Source: Nocardioides seonyuensis
GTDB taxonomy: Bacteria > Actinomycetota > Actinomycetes > Propionibacteriales > Nocardioidaceae
Reading direction: 5' to 3'
DNA: 64,000 nucleotides
Assembly (NCBI RefSeq): GCF_004683965.1
Contig: NZ_CP038436.1
Location: 2,852,001-2,916,000, forward strand
Positions within the stretch are counted from its first letter, which is position 1, and each line of letters starts with the position of its first letter. The notes beneath the pieces are model-generated. The model saw only the letters and a program-made list of their open reading frames with translations. It was not told where the DNA came from and ran no database searches. Below are positions 43,983 through 51,472 of this stretch, one piece after another. Both the position numbers and the translations under genes were made by a program.

Positions 43983-45161
43983 ATGCATGCCGAGCGCCAT
44001 CCCCATTCCGGCGACCCGGTGTTCGACCTCCACGTGGGCGGCAAGATGGAGACCGTCTCCACCGTCGAGCTGACGGGCCCTGACGAGCTCTCGCTGGCCT
44101 ACACGCCGGGGGTCGCGAGGGTGTGTGAGGCGATCGCCGCCGACCCGTCGATGACGCAGCACTACACCTGGGTGCCCAACACCGTGGCGGTCGTCACCGA
44201 CGGCACGGCCGTGCTCGGCCTCGGGGACATCGGTCCGGCTGCAGCCATGCCCGTGATGGAGGGCAAGGCCGTGCTGTTCAAGCAGTTCGGTGGCGTCGAC
44301 GCGGTGCCGATCTGTCTTGACACCACCGATGTCGAGGAGATCATCGAGACCGTCGTCCGCCTGGCGCCCAGCTTCGGCGGGATCAACCTCGAGGACATCT
44401 CGGCACCCCGGTGCTTCGAGATCGAGGAACGGCTCAAGGAGCGCCTCGACATCCCTGTCTTCCACGACGACCAGCACGGCACCGCCGTGGTGGCGCTCGC
44501 CGCGCTCCAGAACGCGTTGCGGCTCACCGGTCGCTCGCCGGGCTCCACGCGCGTGGTCATCTCCGGGGCCGGCGCCGCCGGAGTCGCGATCGCGAAGATC
44601 CTGCTCGGCGCCGGCATCACCGACATCGTGGTCACCGACCGTCGCGGCGTGGTCAGCTCCGAGCGCTCCGACCTCACGCCCGTCAAGCGTGCTCTCGCCC
44701 AGCTCACCGCCGACCGCACGGGCCGCAGCGGCACCCTGGCGGAGGCCCTCGACGGCGCAGACGTCTACCTCGGCGTCTCGGGCGGCACCGTGCCCGAGGA
44801 GCTCGTCGCCACCATGGCTGCGGAGGCGATCATCTTCGCGATGGCCAACCCCACGCCCGAGGTGCACCCCGACGTCGCCCACAAGTACGCCCGCGTGGTC
44901 GCGACCGGACGCTCCGACTATCCCAACCAGATCAACAACGTGCTGGCCTTCCCGGGCATCTTCCGTGGCGCCTTCGACGTGCACGCGACGGCCATCACCG
45001 AGGGCATGAAGCTCGCTGCCGCCAACGCTCTCGCGGAGCTCGTGGTGGACAACCTGCGCGAGGACCTGGTGATCCCCTCGCCCTTCGACCCACGGGTCCC
45101 CGGCGCGGTGCGCTCGGCGGTGGCCGAGGCAGCGCGTCTCGACGGGGTCGCCCGCCGCTGA
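43983..45161 (+). CDS. NAD(P)-dependent malic enzyme
   Basis: A 392-residue malic enzyme, which oxidatively decarboxylates malate to pyruvate. Family segments are LAYTPGVARVCEAI, the catalytic region VAVVTDGTAVLGLGDIG, the metal-binding VFHDDQHGTAVV, the Rossmann GAGAAGVAIAK and the C-terminal ANPTPEV. The short length is the bacterial MaeA/MaeB-core type without a phosphotransacetylase tail. NAD versus NADP use is not decidable by eye. Confidence 0.93.
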   Translation: MHAERHPHSGDPVFDLHVGGKMETVSTVELTGPDELSLAYTPGVARVCEAIAADPSMTQHYTWVPNTVAVVTDGTAVLGLGDIGPAAAMPVMEGKAVLFKQFGGVDAVPICLDTTDVEEIIETVVRLAPSFGGINLEDISAPRCFEIEERLKERLDIPVFHDDQHGTAVVALAALQNALRLTGRSPGSTRVVISGAGAAGVAIAKILLGAGITDIVVTDRRGVVSSERSDLTPVKRALAQLTADRTGRSGTLAEALDGADVYLGVSGGTVPEELVATMAAEAIIFAMANPTPEVHPDVAHKYARVVATGRSDYPNQINNVLAFPGIFRGAFDVHATAITEGMKLAAANALAELVVDNLREDLVIPSPFDPRVPGAVRSAVAEAARLDGVARR

Positions 45162-45179
45162 GGGCCGTCCGAGCCCCAC

Positions 45180-45185
45180 TAGGCT
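45180..45185 (+). promoter_or_regulatory. -10 element for the MDR oxidoreductase gene
   Basis: TAGGCT ends seven bases before the ATG at 45193, with no ribosome site, which again fits leaderless transcription. Confidence 0.45.
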
Positions 45186-45192
45186 GCTGGAC

Positions 45193-46161
45193 ATGTTCGC
45201 TGTCTACGCAGAGTCCTTCTCGGCTGACAACCCGCTGGACGGCCTGGTGGTGGGCGAGCGCCCCGATCCCGTGGCTCCCGAGGGGTGGGCCACGGTGACG
45301 GTGAGGGCCGCCAGCCTCAACCACCACGACCTGTGGTCGCTTCGCGGGGTCGGGCTCAAGGAGCAGGCGCTCCCCATGATCCTCGGCTGTGACGCCGCAG
45401 GCATCGACGAGGACGGCAACGAGGTCGTCGTCCACGCCGTCGTCAGCGACGCCGACTGGACCGGCGACGAGACCCTCGACCCGAGGCGGTCGCTCCTCTC
45501 CGAGCGTCACCAGGGCACCTTCGCCGACCAGGTCGTCGTACCCCGCCGCAACCTCGTGCCCAAGCCGGCCTCGATGTCCTTCGAGGAGGCGGCCTGTCTG
45601 CCGACGGCCTGGCTGACGGCCTACCGCATGCTCTTCGTCCAGGGCGACCTGAGGCCGGGCGAGACGGTGCTCGTCCAGGGGGCTGGCGGCGGGGTGGCCA
45701 CCGCCCTGATCACGCTGGCGCGGGCTGCGGGACTGCGGGTGCTGGCCACCAGCCGCGACGAGGCCAAGCGTGCTCGAGCCCTCGAGCTCGGCGCCCACGA
45801 GGTGTTCGAGTCCGGCGCCCGTCTCCCGGTCAAGGTCGACGCCGTCATGGAGACGGTCGGGCGGGCCACGTGGAGCCACTCCGTCCGCTCGTTGCGCCCC
45901 GGCGGGCGCATCGTCATCAGCGGTACGACGTCGGGGCCGGCGCTCGACGACGCCGAGCTGACCCGCATCTTCTTCCTCCAGCTCTCGGTGATCGGCTCCA
46001 CCATGGGCACCCGCGACGAGCTCGAGGCGCTGGTGAGGTTCATGGACGCCACCGGCACCCGGCCGCTGATCGATCGCACCATCCCGATGGACCAGGCTCG
46101 CGACGGCTTCGCAGCCATGGCCGAGGGCGACGTGTTCGGGAAGATCGTCTTCAGCCGATGA
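45193..46161 (+). CDS. MDR-family zinc-independent oxidoreductase (quinone-oxidoreductase-like)
   Basis: A 322-residue medium-chain dehydrogenase/reductase. The GroES-like N-domain has NHHDLWSLRGVGLK and ILGCDAAGIDEDG, and the NADP-binding motif is VQGAGGGVATAL. The structural zinc cysteine lobe is missing, so it resembles quinone oxidoreductases or enoyl reductases. It overlaps the next SDR gene by four bases, which links the two in one transcript. Confidence 0.83.
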   Translation: MFAVYAESFSADNPLDGLVVGERPDPVAPEGWATVTVRAASLNHHDLWSLRGVGLKEQALPMILGCDAAGIDEDGNEVVVHAVVSDADWTGDETLDPRRSLLSERHQGTFADQVVVPRRNLVPKPASMSFEEAACLPTAWLTAYRMLFVQGDLRPGETVLVQGAGGGVATALITLARAAGLRVLATSRDEAKRARALELGAHEVFESGARLPVKVDAVMETVGRATWSHSVRSLRPGGRIVISGTTSGPALDDAELTRIFFLQLSVIGSTMGTRDELEALVRFMDATGTRPLIDRTIPMDQARDGFAAMAEGDVFGKIVFSR

Positions 46162-46853
46162 GCGGGCAGCACCCTCGGACCCACGTCGTCACCGGCGCCG
46201 GGTCGGGCATCGGCGAGGTGCTCGCGACGCGTCTGGCCGAGCGAGGTGACAGCCTCGTCCTCCTGGCGCGGTCGGCGGCTCGCGCCGAAGAGCTCGGCAG
46301 TCGCTTCGCCGACGCGCAGGTGCTGGTGGCCGACCTCGCCGACCCCGGCATGCTCAACGGACTGGGGCGCGAGATCGACGGCCCGGTCGACTCCCTGGTC
46401 CATGTCGCCGGGGTGGTCGAGCTCGCGGAGGTCGCGCGACTCCGCCTCCAGGAGATGGAGCACCAGCTCGCCGTCAACCTCGTCGCTCCGGCGCTGCTGA
46501 CCCGCGAGCTGCTGCCCCACCTGCGTGCCGCCCGCGGCACGGTCGTGTTCGTGAACTCCACGTCGGGCCTGTCGGCCAGCGCGAAGTGGGGCGCCTACGC
46601 GGCCTCGAAGTTCGGTCTGCGGGCGATGGCCGACGTGCTGCGCGAGGAGGAGAAGGGGGCCGGTGTGCGGGTCACCTCGGTCTTCCCCAGCCGAACCGCC
46701 ACGCCCATGCAGGAGCAGGTCCACGAGCAGGAGGGCGTCGACTACGACCCCACGCGGTGGATCCAGCCCGCCACCGTCGCCGACATGGTCCTGCACGTGC
46801 TCGACCTGCCCGAGGACGCCACGGTGCCAGAGGTCGTCGTACGCCCGCGCTGA
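46158..46853 (+). CDS. SDR-family oxidoreductase
   Basis: A 231-residue short-chain dehydrogenase with TGAGSGIGEVLATRL near the N-terminus, a catalytic Ser in FVNSTSGLSA and Tyr-x-x-x-Lys in AYAASKFGLRA. The NNAG motif is altered to HVAG (in LVHVAGVVEL), a variant seen in some SDR groups. The ATG overlaps the upstream gene stop. Substrate unknown. Confidence 0.85.
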   Translation: MSGQHPRTHVVTGAGSGIGEVLATRLAERGDSLVLLARSAARAEELGSRFADAQVLVADLADPGMLNGLGREIDGPVDSLVHVAGVVELAEVARLRLQEMEHQLAVNLVAPALLTRELLPHLRAARGTVVFVNSTSGLSASAKWGAYAASKFGLRAMADVLREEEKGAGVRVTSVFPSRTATPMQEQVHEQEGVDYDPTRWIQPATVADMVLHVLDLPEDATVPEVVVRPR

Positions 46854-46908
46854 CTATCTTGGGTGAGGTGGCGGCCGCGCGTGCCGTCCTGCAGACAGGG
46901 ATCCCGCG

Positions 46909-48700
46909 ATGGCGGTTGCGCATCGGAACGTGCTCGACCGACTCGACCGGTTGCCGTGGTGGGCGTCGGTGGGAGTCGGCGTGGTCGCCGTCATCGTCGG
47001 GGTGGCGCTGGCGACACGCCCCCTCACGTCGTTGAGCGTGCTCGGGCCGTACCTGGGCGTCACGCTCCTGCTCGTGGGCGCAGCCGAGCTGGTGGGGGAT
47101 CGGCAAGCACGCCGGTGGTGGGACGTCGTGCGGGCTGCTACCTGGATCGTGGTCGGTGTCCTCGTCCTGACCTGGCTGCGGAACAGCTTCGACCTGATGG
47201 CGCTCGTGCTCGGTGCCGTGCTGGTGGTCGACGGGGTCGCGCGGACCTGGGAGTCGGGACGCTCGGCCGGCGCGGACCGAGTCTCGGGCCTGTCCCTGGG
47301 GGCCGCCGAGGTGCTCCTGGGCGTCCTCGCCGTGAGCTGGCCGGACCTGGCACTGCTCGCGCTCGCCGTCGTGTTCGCGGTGAGACTCGTCGTGCTCGGC
47401 CTCGGCCGGCTCAGGGAGCCGATCCTCCTCGTCCTCGGCCGTGCGCCCGACGGCTCACGCCCTTCGAGGTGGCGCACCGCCCCGTGGGCCAGGGTGTTCG
47501 GTTCCGTGCTGGCGCTGCTCCTGGCGGTCGCGGCGGTCGGCCTCGGGGCCGTTGCGCGGAGCGGGACACCTGTGGTCGACGACTTCTATGCCACCCCTGA
47601 GGAGCTGCCCGCAGAGCCCGGTGTCCTGCTGCGCAGCGAACCCTTCACCCGGGACGTGCCCGCGGGTGCGGTCGGGTGGCGCATCCTCCACACGACGACC
47701 GACGCTCACGGGTCACCCGCGACGTCGAGCGCGATCGTGCTGGCGCCGCGGACTGCAGGCCGGGGCGAGCTGCCGGTGGTGGGTTGGGCGCACGGCACCA
47801 CGGGGTTCGCCGCCCCGTGCGCGCCCAGCCTGCTGCAGCACCCCCTTCGTCGCGGGCGCGATGCCGGGACTCGACGACGTCGTCGAGGAGGGCTGGGCGG
47901 TGGTCGCCACCGACTACACCGGCTTGGGCACACCCGGCCCACACCCCTACCTGATCGGGGCCGGCGAGGGACACTCCGTCCTCGACTCGCTGCGCGCGGC
48001 TCGTCAGCTGGAGGGGCTGCGCCTCGCACCCGAGACGGTCGTCTGGGGACACTCCCAAGGCGGGCACGCGGCCCTGTGGGCCGGCCAGCTCGCAAGCACC
48101 TACGCGCCTGAGCTGGAGGTGGTCGGCATCGCCGCCGTGTCTCCGGCGGCCGATGTGCCGGCGCTTGCAGCCAACCTGCCGGATGCCACGCTGGGTGAGC
48201 TGTTCTCCTCCTACGTGCTCGCCGCCTACGCCAGCCACTACCCCGACATCACGCTCGAGGAGCAAGTCATCCCGCCGGCAAGAACACTCGTGCGCGAGAT
48301 AGCCGACCGTTGCCTTGCCGAGCCCAGCATCCTGGCCTCGTTGGCATCGGTCCTCTCCGTCGCTCGCGACAGGTCCGTTTACGCCGTTCCGCCCGCTGAA
48401 GGACCGTTGGGCGCTCGGCTCCGCGAGAACGTCCCCACCGGTCCGTTCACCGCGCCCGTGCTCGTCGCCCAGGGTGAGGCGGACTCGCTGGTGCTGCCCC
48501 ACGTGCAACAGGACTACGTCGACGGGCTCTGCGGTGCCGGCGAGAGCGTGGACTATCGGGTCTACTCGGGGCGGAACCACCTCGACATCGTCGAGTCCGG
48601 CTCCGCCCTCGTGCCCGACCTGCTGGCCTGGACGGGCACACGCTTCGGCGACGAGGCTGTCGAGGTCGCCAACAGAACGGCTCGGAGCTGCTCGCCGTAG
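46909..48700 (+). pseudogene. DUF308-like membrane domain fused to a secretory-lipase-like hydrolase, frameshifted
   Basis: Frame 1 from the ATG at 46909 encodes six or so membrane helices (DUF308/HdeD-like, about residues 20-205) and then the start of an alpha/beta hydrolase up to WAHGTTGFAAPCAPSLLQHP. The hydrolase continues in the next frame from about 47846 (FVAGAMPGLDDVVEEGWAVV) to 48700. That part includes the nucleophile elbow GHSQGGHAALW, an acid in GEADSLVLP and His in GRNHLDIV. Removing one C from the run of five at 47841-47845 restores a single frame of 596 residues. It may be a real mutation, a phase-variable site or an error in the sequence. Function would be an exported or membrane-tethered lipase. 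Confidence 0.8.
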
Positions 48701-48710
48701 AGCGAGGAGC

Positions 48711-48731
48711 CCGCGCGCATCTCGCGCGCGT
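48711..48731. terminator. Possible bidirectional hairpin between convergent genes
   Basis: CGCGCG-type arms flank a short CATCT loop between the lipase-like gene and DUF222 copy B. Both genes converge here, so it could end both transcripts. There is no T tract, and GC-rich sequence forms such pairs readily. Confidence 0.35.
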
Positions 48732-48755
48732 GGTGATGCGACGCGTGTCCGGCGC

Positions 48756-50126
48756 TCAGCTCGTGGGCAGGGTGATGGTGCCGGTCGGGGTGACGAGGGC
48801 GGTGAGTCCGGCGGGGCCGGTCCAGAGGTAGGTGCCGGGTGCGGTGCGCTGGTAGCTCCAGCCGCCTGCTGTCTTGGCTCGGTGGTGTCTTCGACACAGC
48901 GGCGCGAGATTGTCAGGTCTCGTCTGGCCCGGTGGTCCACTCTCGTCCGGATCCGCATAGGGCTCGATGTGGTCGAGGTCGGCGTGCCGCGCCGGGTGGG
49001 AGCACCACGGGAACACGCAGGTCGAGTCTCGGAGAACGGCTTGCTCGGCCATCCGCGGTGGCGGGTCGTGCCGGTCGACGGACCAGGTGTCCTCGGCGGC
49101 GACGTGGAGCACGGGCTGGATGGTGAGGCGGGAGCGGCCGGCCCAGTCCTTGATCTGGGCCAGGGTGACCGGGCCGAGCCCTTCGACGGTGCCGACCGCA
49201 CCGGACGTGCCGGCGACGACGTCGGCGAGGGAGGCGTGGAGGTAAAGCCGGACCTTCGCATCACGTCGCTCGATGAGTCGACGGCGGACTGCGGCTCGTT
49301 CGTCGTCGCTGGTGTCGTCGAGGAGGCTGGTGAGGTCGAGCCGGGCTTGGGCGTCGGCGATGACACCGAGGGCCTTGGCCTTGCGGACCTCGAAGGTGTC
49401 GTCGTCACCCAGGGCACCGAGTGCTTCTGCTTCGGCGCAGACGATGTCGTGGAACCGGGTCAGGTCGAGGGTGTCGCCGATCGCGTGGATCTCTGAGGTG
49501 GCGCCGCCCTGACTCGGGTCGCGGTGCTTGAGCTTCACGTCCCACTCGCTGCGCTGGCGCTTCTCCTTCTCGGCCAGGTCCTCGCCGTCGACGCGGGCGG
49601 AAGCCTCGGCGATCAACCGGTCCAGGGCAGCATGCCCGAGGGAACCGACCCTGCCGGCGGTCTGCCGGTCCACCCACAGGGCGGCGTCCAGGGACAGGTC
49701 TCGGGTGCGGACCGCGACCCGGCGGGCCTTCCACGCAGGCACGAAGCCGGCCTGGGTCTGGTGCCACAGCACCGGGAGCCGGTGGTGGAGGTCCAGCGCG
49801 TCCGCGAGCAGGCCTGAAGCAGCAGTGGGTGCGATGCCGCAGGCGACGGCGAGCGGCTCGGCGGTGAACGCCGCCACCGCTGGCGTGCCCGCCCCGCCGA
49901 GCGTCTCCGGGGCTTCCAGGACCGAAGGCAGCACCGGACCAGCGGCGGTTTCGGCCGCATCAGTCACCGGGTGGGAGATCGCCCATTCGTAGGCGATGCG
50001 CAGCTGGTGAACCGCGGCCTCGCGCAGCACGGCCTCGCACTCCGCGGCCTGCTCCAGCAGACCCGACACGCTCGCGTCCGCGAGGTCGGCGACCTCGAGA
50101 TCGGAGTCCGGCTGGGTGCTGGTCAT
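48756..50126 (-). CDS. DUF222 / HNH endonuclease protein (13E12-type), copy B
   Basis: A 456-residue protein matching copy A at roughly nine of ten residues, with the same DUF222 region and the HNH set CVFPWC, DLDHIEPYADPD and NLAPLCRRHHRAKT. Relative to copy A it lacks one Gly-type residue around position 270 and differs most near residues 55-70 and at the extreme C-terminus. The ATG at 50126 is the exact equivalent of the copy A start. The frame is open throughout. Together with copy A it makes an inverted pair about 38 kb apart. Confidence 0.88.
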   Translation of the reverse strand: MTSTQPDSDLEVADLADASVSGLLEQAAECEAVLREAAVHQLRIAYEWAISHPVTDAAETAAGPVLPSVLEAPETLGGAGTPAVAAFTAEPLAVACGIAPTAASGLLADALDLHHRLPVLWHQTQAGFVPAWKARRVAVRTRDLSLDAALWVDRQTAGRVGSLGHAALDRLIAEASARVDGEDLAEKEKRQRSEWDVKLKHRDPSQGGATSEIHAIGDTLDLTRFHDIVCAEAEALGALGDDDTFEVRKAKALGVIADAQARLDLTSLLDDTSDDERAAVRRRLIERRDAKVRLYLHASLADVVAGTSGAVGTVEGLGPVTLAQIKDWAGRSRLTIQPVLHVAAEDTWSVDRHDPPPRMAEQAVLRDSTCVFPWCSHPARHADLDHIEPYADPDESGPPGQTRPDNLAPLCRRHHRAKTAGGWSYQRTAPGTYLWTGPAGLTALVTPTGTITLPTS

Positions 50127-50216
50127 GGGCATACTCAACCAGTCACCACCGACAGTCGAAGGCCCAAGAACTCCCATTCCACAGGGGTTTCGAGACAGGA
50201 CTCCGTCCTTCCTCAA
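50127..50216 (-). repeat. Conserved leader repeat of DUF222 gene copy B
   Basis: This is the inverted equivalent of 9511-9601. Reading toward the gene it has TTGAGGAAGGACGGAGTCC, the same stem with a changed loop, then the CCCCTGTGGAA core and the GACTGGTTGAGT stretch before the ATG. At its outer edge the repeat supplies the stop codon of the neighbouring membrane-protein gene. Confidence 0.75.
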
Positions 50217-50692
50217 GCTCCGGGAGCCGCGGGGGACAGCTGGTGGCGGAACCACAGGGCGACCAATCCCACGGCAGCGGCGCTCACGGGCATCACAAGG
50301 ACACTGTCGGACGGGGTCGTGTCGAACACTCGAGGAACGACCGACCACAGCAGGAGGGCGACCGTGAGGGCGGCCCCGAAGAAGGTCAGAACTGGTGCCG
50401 CTCGTCCTGACATGCCACGGCCCACGAGGAACGTGAGCACGAGACCGACGGCCGCCCCGCCGGTCAGCCCCGCCGCGGCGCCGTACACCGCCCCTAGGAC
50501 CGCAAGGCCGAGCAGGCCCATGAGGGTTCCGCCGGCGTCACCGTTGAGAGTGCCGGCCACGTTGAAGTTCGCTAGGACCATCGCGACGACGTAGGCGGCA
50601 CCGATCAGAGCGCCGGCGATCAGCCCCAGGAACGACAATCCGAGCCACGCGGGCTCCGGCCGCCACCGCCATGTGTCCTGCTGATCCCCCAT
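50213..50692 (-). CDS. Membrane protein with its 3' end in the DUF222 leader repeat
   Basis: A 159-residue protein with about four hydrophobic helices (LGLSFLGLIAGALIGAAYVV, LMGLLGLAVLGAVYGAAAG, AAVGLVLTFLVGRG and a last pair near 110-150), many Gly and Ala, and no family I can name. Its TGA stop lies in the TTGAGG edge of the leader repeat, so the original C-terminus may have been different. The ATG at 50692 lies eight bases after a -10 TAGGGT. Confidence 0.6.
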   Translation of the reverse strand: MGDQQDTWRWRPEPAWLGLSFLGLIAGALIGAAYVVAMVLANFNVAGTLNGDAGGTLMGLLGLAVLGAVYGAAAGLTGGAAVGLVLTFLVGRGMSGRAAPVLTFFGAALTVALLLWSVVPRVFDTTPSDSVLVMPVSAAAVGLVALWFRHQLSPAAPGA

Positions 50693-50700
50693 GCTGGCAG

Positions 50701-50710
50701 ACCCTAGCCT
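50701..50710. promoter_or_regulatory. Two overlapping divergent -10 elements
   Basis: The ten bases ACCCTAGCCT contain TAGCCT on the plus strand (six bases before the acetyltransferase ATG) and TAGGGT on the minus strand (eight bases before the membrane-protein ATG), sharing a central TA. Neither gene has a ribosome site. The polymerases could not occupy both at once, so the genes may be expressed alternately. Confidence 0.5.
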
Positions 50711-50716
50711 CATGCC

Positions 50717-51271
50717 ATGGGCAATCAGTTCGATGATGAAGTGCTGGCGGGTGACGGCTTTCGTCTCAGCACCCTGGACCTCGGTGACGTGGAAGACGTC
50801 ACCTCCGCATGTCGCGACGAGGTCACGCAGCGTTGGCTACCGCTCCCGAACCCCTACACCTGCGACGCGGCGCGGTCATTCATCGAGGAGGTTGCGCCAG
50901 GGATGCACACGAGCGGTGCTGGCCTCGTACGACGGATCGAGGTCGCTGGGAGGTTGTGCGGCGTCATCGACCTGAAGAAGACCGACTGGAAGACGCGGGA
51001 GACGGAGATCGGCTACTGGGTCGCCCCCTGGGCGCGCGGACGGGGTCTTGCAGGCAAGGCGTCGAGAGTGCTGGGCGACTGGGCTCTGTCCGACCAGGGC
51101 ATGGCGCGAGTCGTGATCCGTTGTGCGACCGGCAACACGGCATCACAGGCGGCCGCAAGCTCGGCCGGGTTCGTTCGCGAAGGGATCGCTCGCTCTGCCG
51201 GGATCGTCCATTCCGGGCGAGTCGACCTGGCCATCTTCGGCAAGGTGTACGCGGACCTGGACGGGACGTGA
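50717..51271 (+). CDS. GNAT family N-acetyltransferase
   Basis: A 184-residue GNAT acetyltransferase of the RimJ/RimL-like type. The acetyl-CoA motif A is in WVAPWARGRGLAGKASRVLG, and the usual C-terminal NTASQAAASSAGFVREG follows. It could modify an amino group on a protein, ribosomal protein or small molecule; the substrate is not readable. A probable leaderless start lies at 50717. Confidence 0.85.
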   Translation: MGNQFDDEVLAGDGFRLSTLDLGDVEDVTSACRDEVTQRWLPLPNPYTCDAARSFIEEVAPGMHTSGAGLVRRIEVAGRLCGVIDLKKTDWKTRETEIGYWVAPWARGRGLAGKASRVLGDWALSDQGMARVVIRCATGNTASQAAASSAGFVREGIARSAGIVHSGRVDLAIFGKVYADLDGT

Positions 51272-51286
51272 CCGCCAGCGCTCGGC

Positions 51287-51463
51287 TCAGTCCTCCGGGT
51301 CGTCGAGCCGGGCCAGCCAGGTGGCGAGGCGCTCGACGGGAGTCTCGAACTCGGGGTGCGAGTCGACGAACGCCTGGAGCTGGTCGGCGACCCACGCCAG
51401 GGTGACCTCCTCGTCACCCCGGCGCTTCTCGAGCTCCTCGATCCCGCGATCAGTGAAGTACAT
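51287..51463 (-). CDS. Small DUF6104-type protein next to kgd
   Basis: A 58-residue protein beginning MYFTDRGIEELEKRRGDEEV and ending VERLATWLARLDDPED. It closely resembles a small actinobacterial family (DUF6104) that, as I recall, often sits beside the 2-oxoglutarate dehydrogenase gene. It starts nine bases after the kgd stop, so the two are co-transcribed. Function unknown; a link to Kgd is suggested only by position. Confidence 0.75.
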   Translation of the reverse strand: MYFTDRGIEELEKRRGDEEVTLAWVADQLQAFVDSHPEFETPVERLATWLARLDDPED

Positions 51464-51472
51464 CGGCGAACC

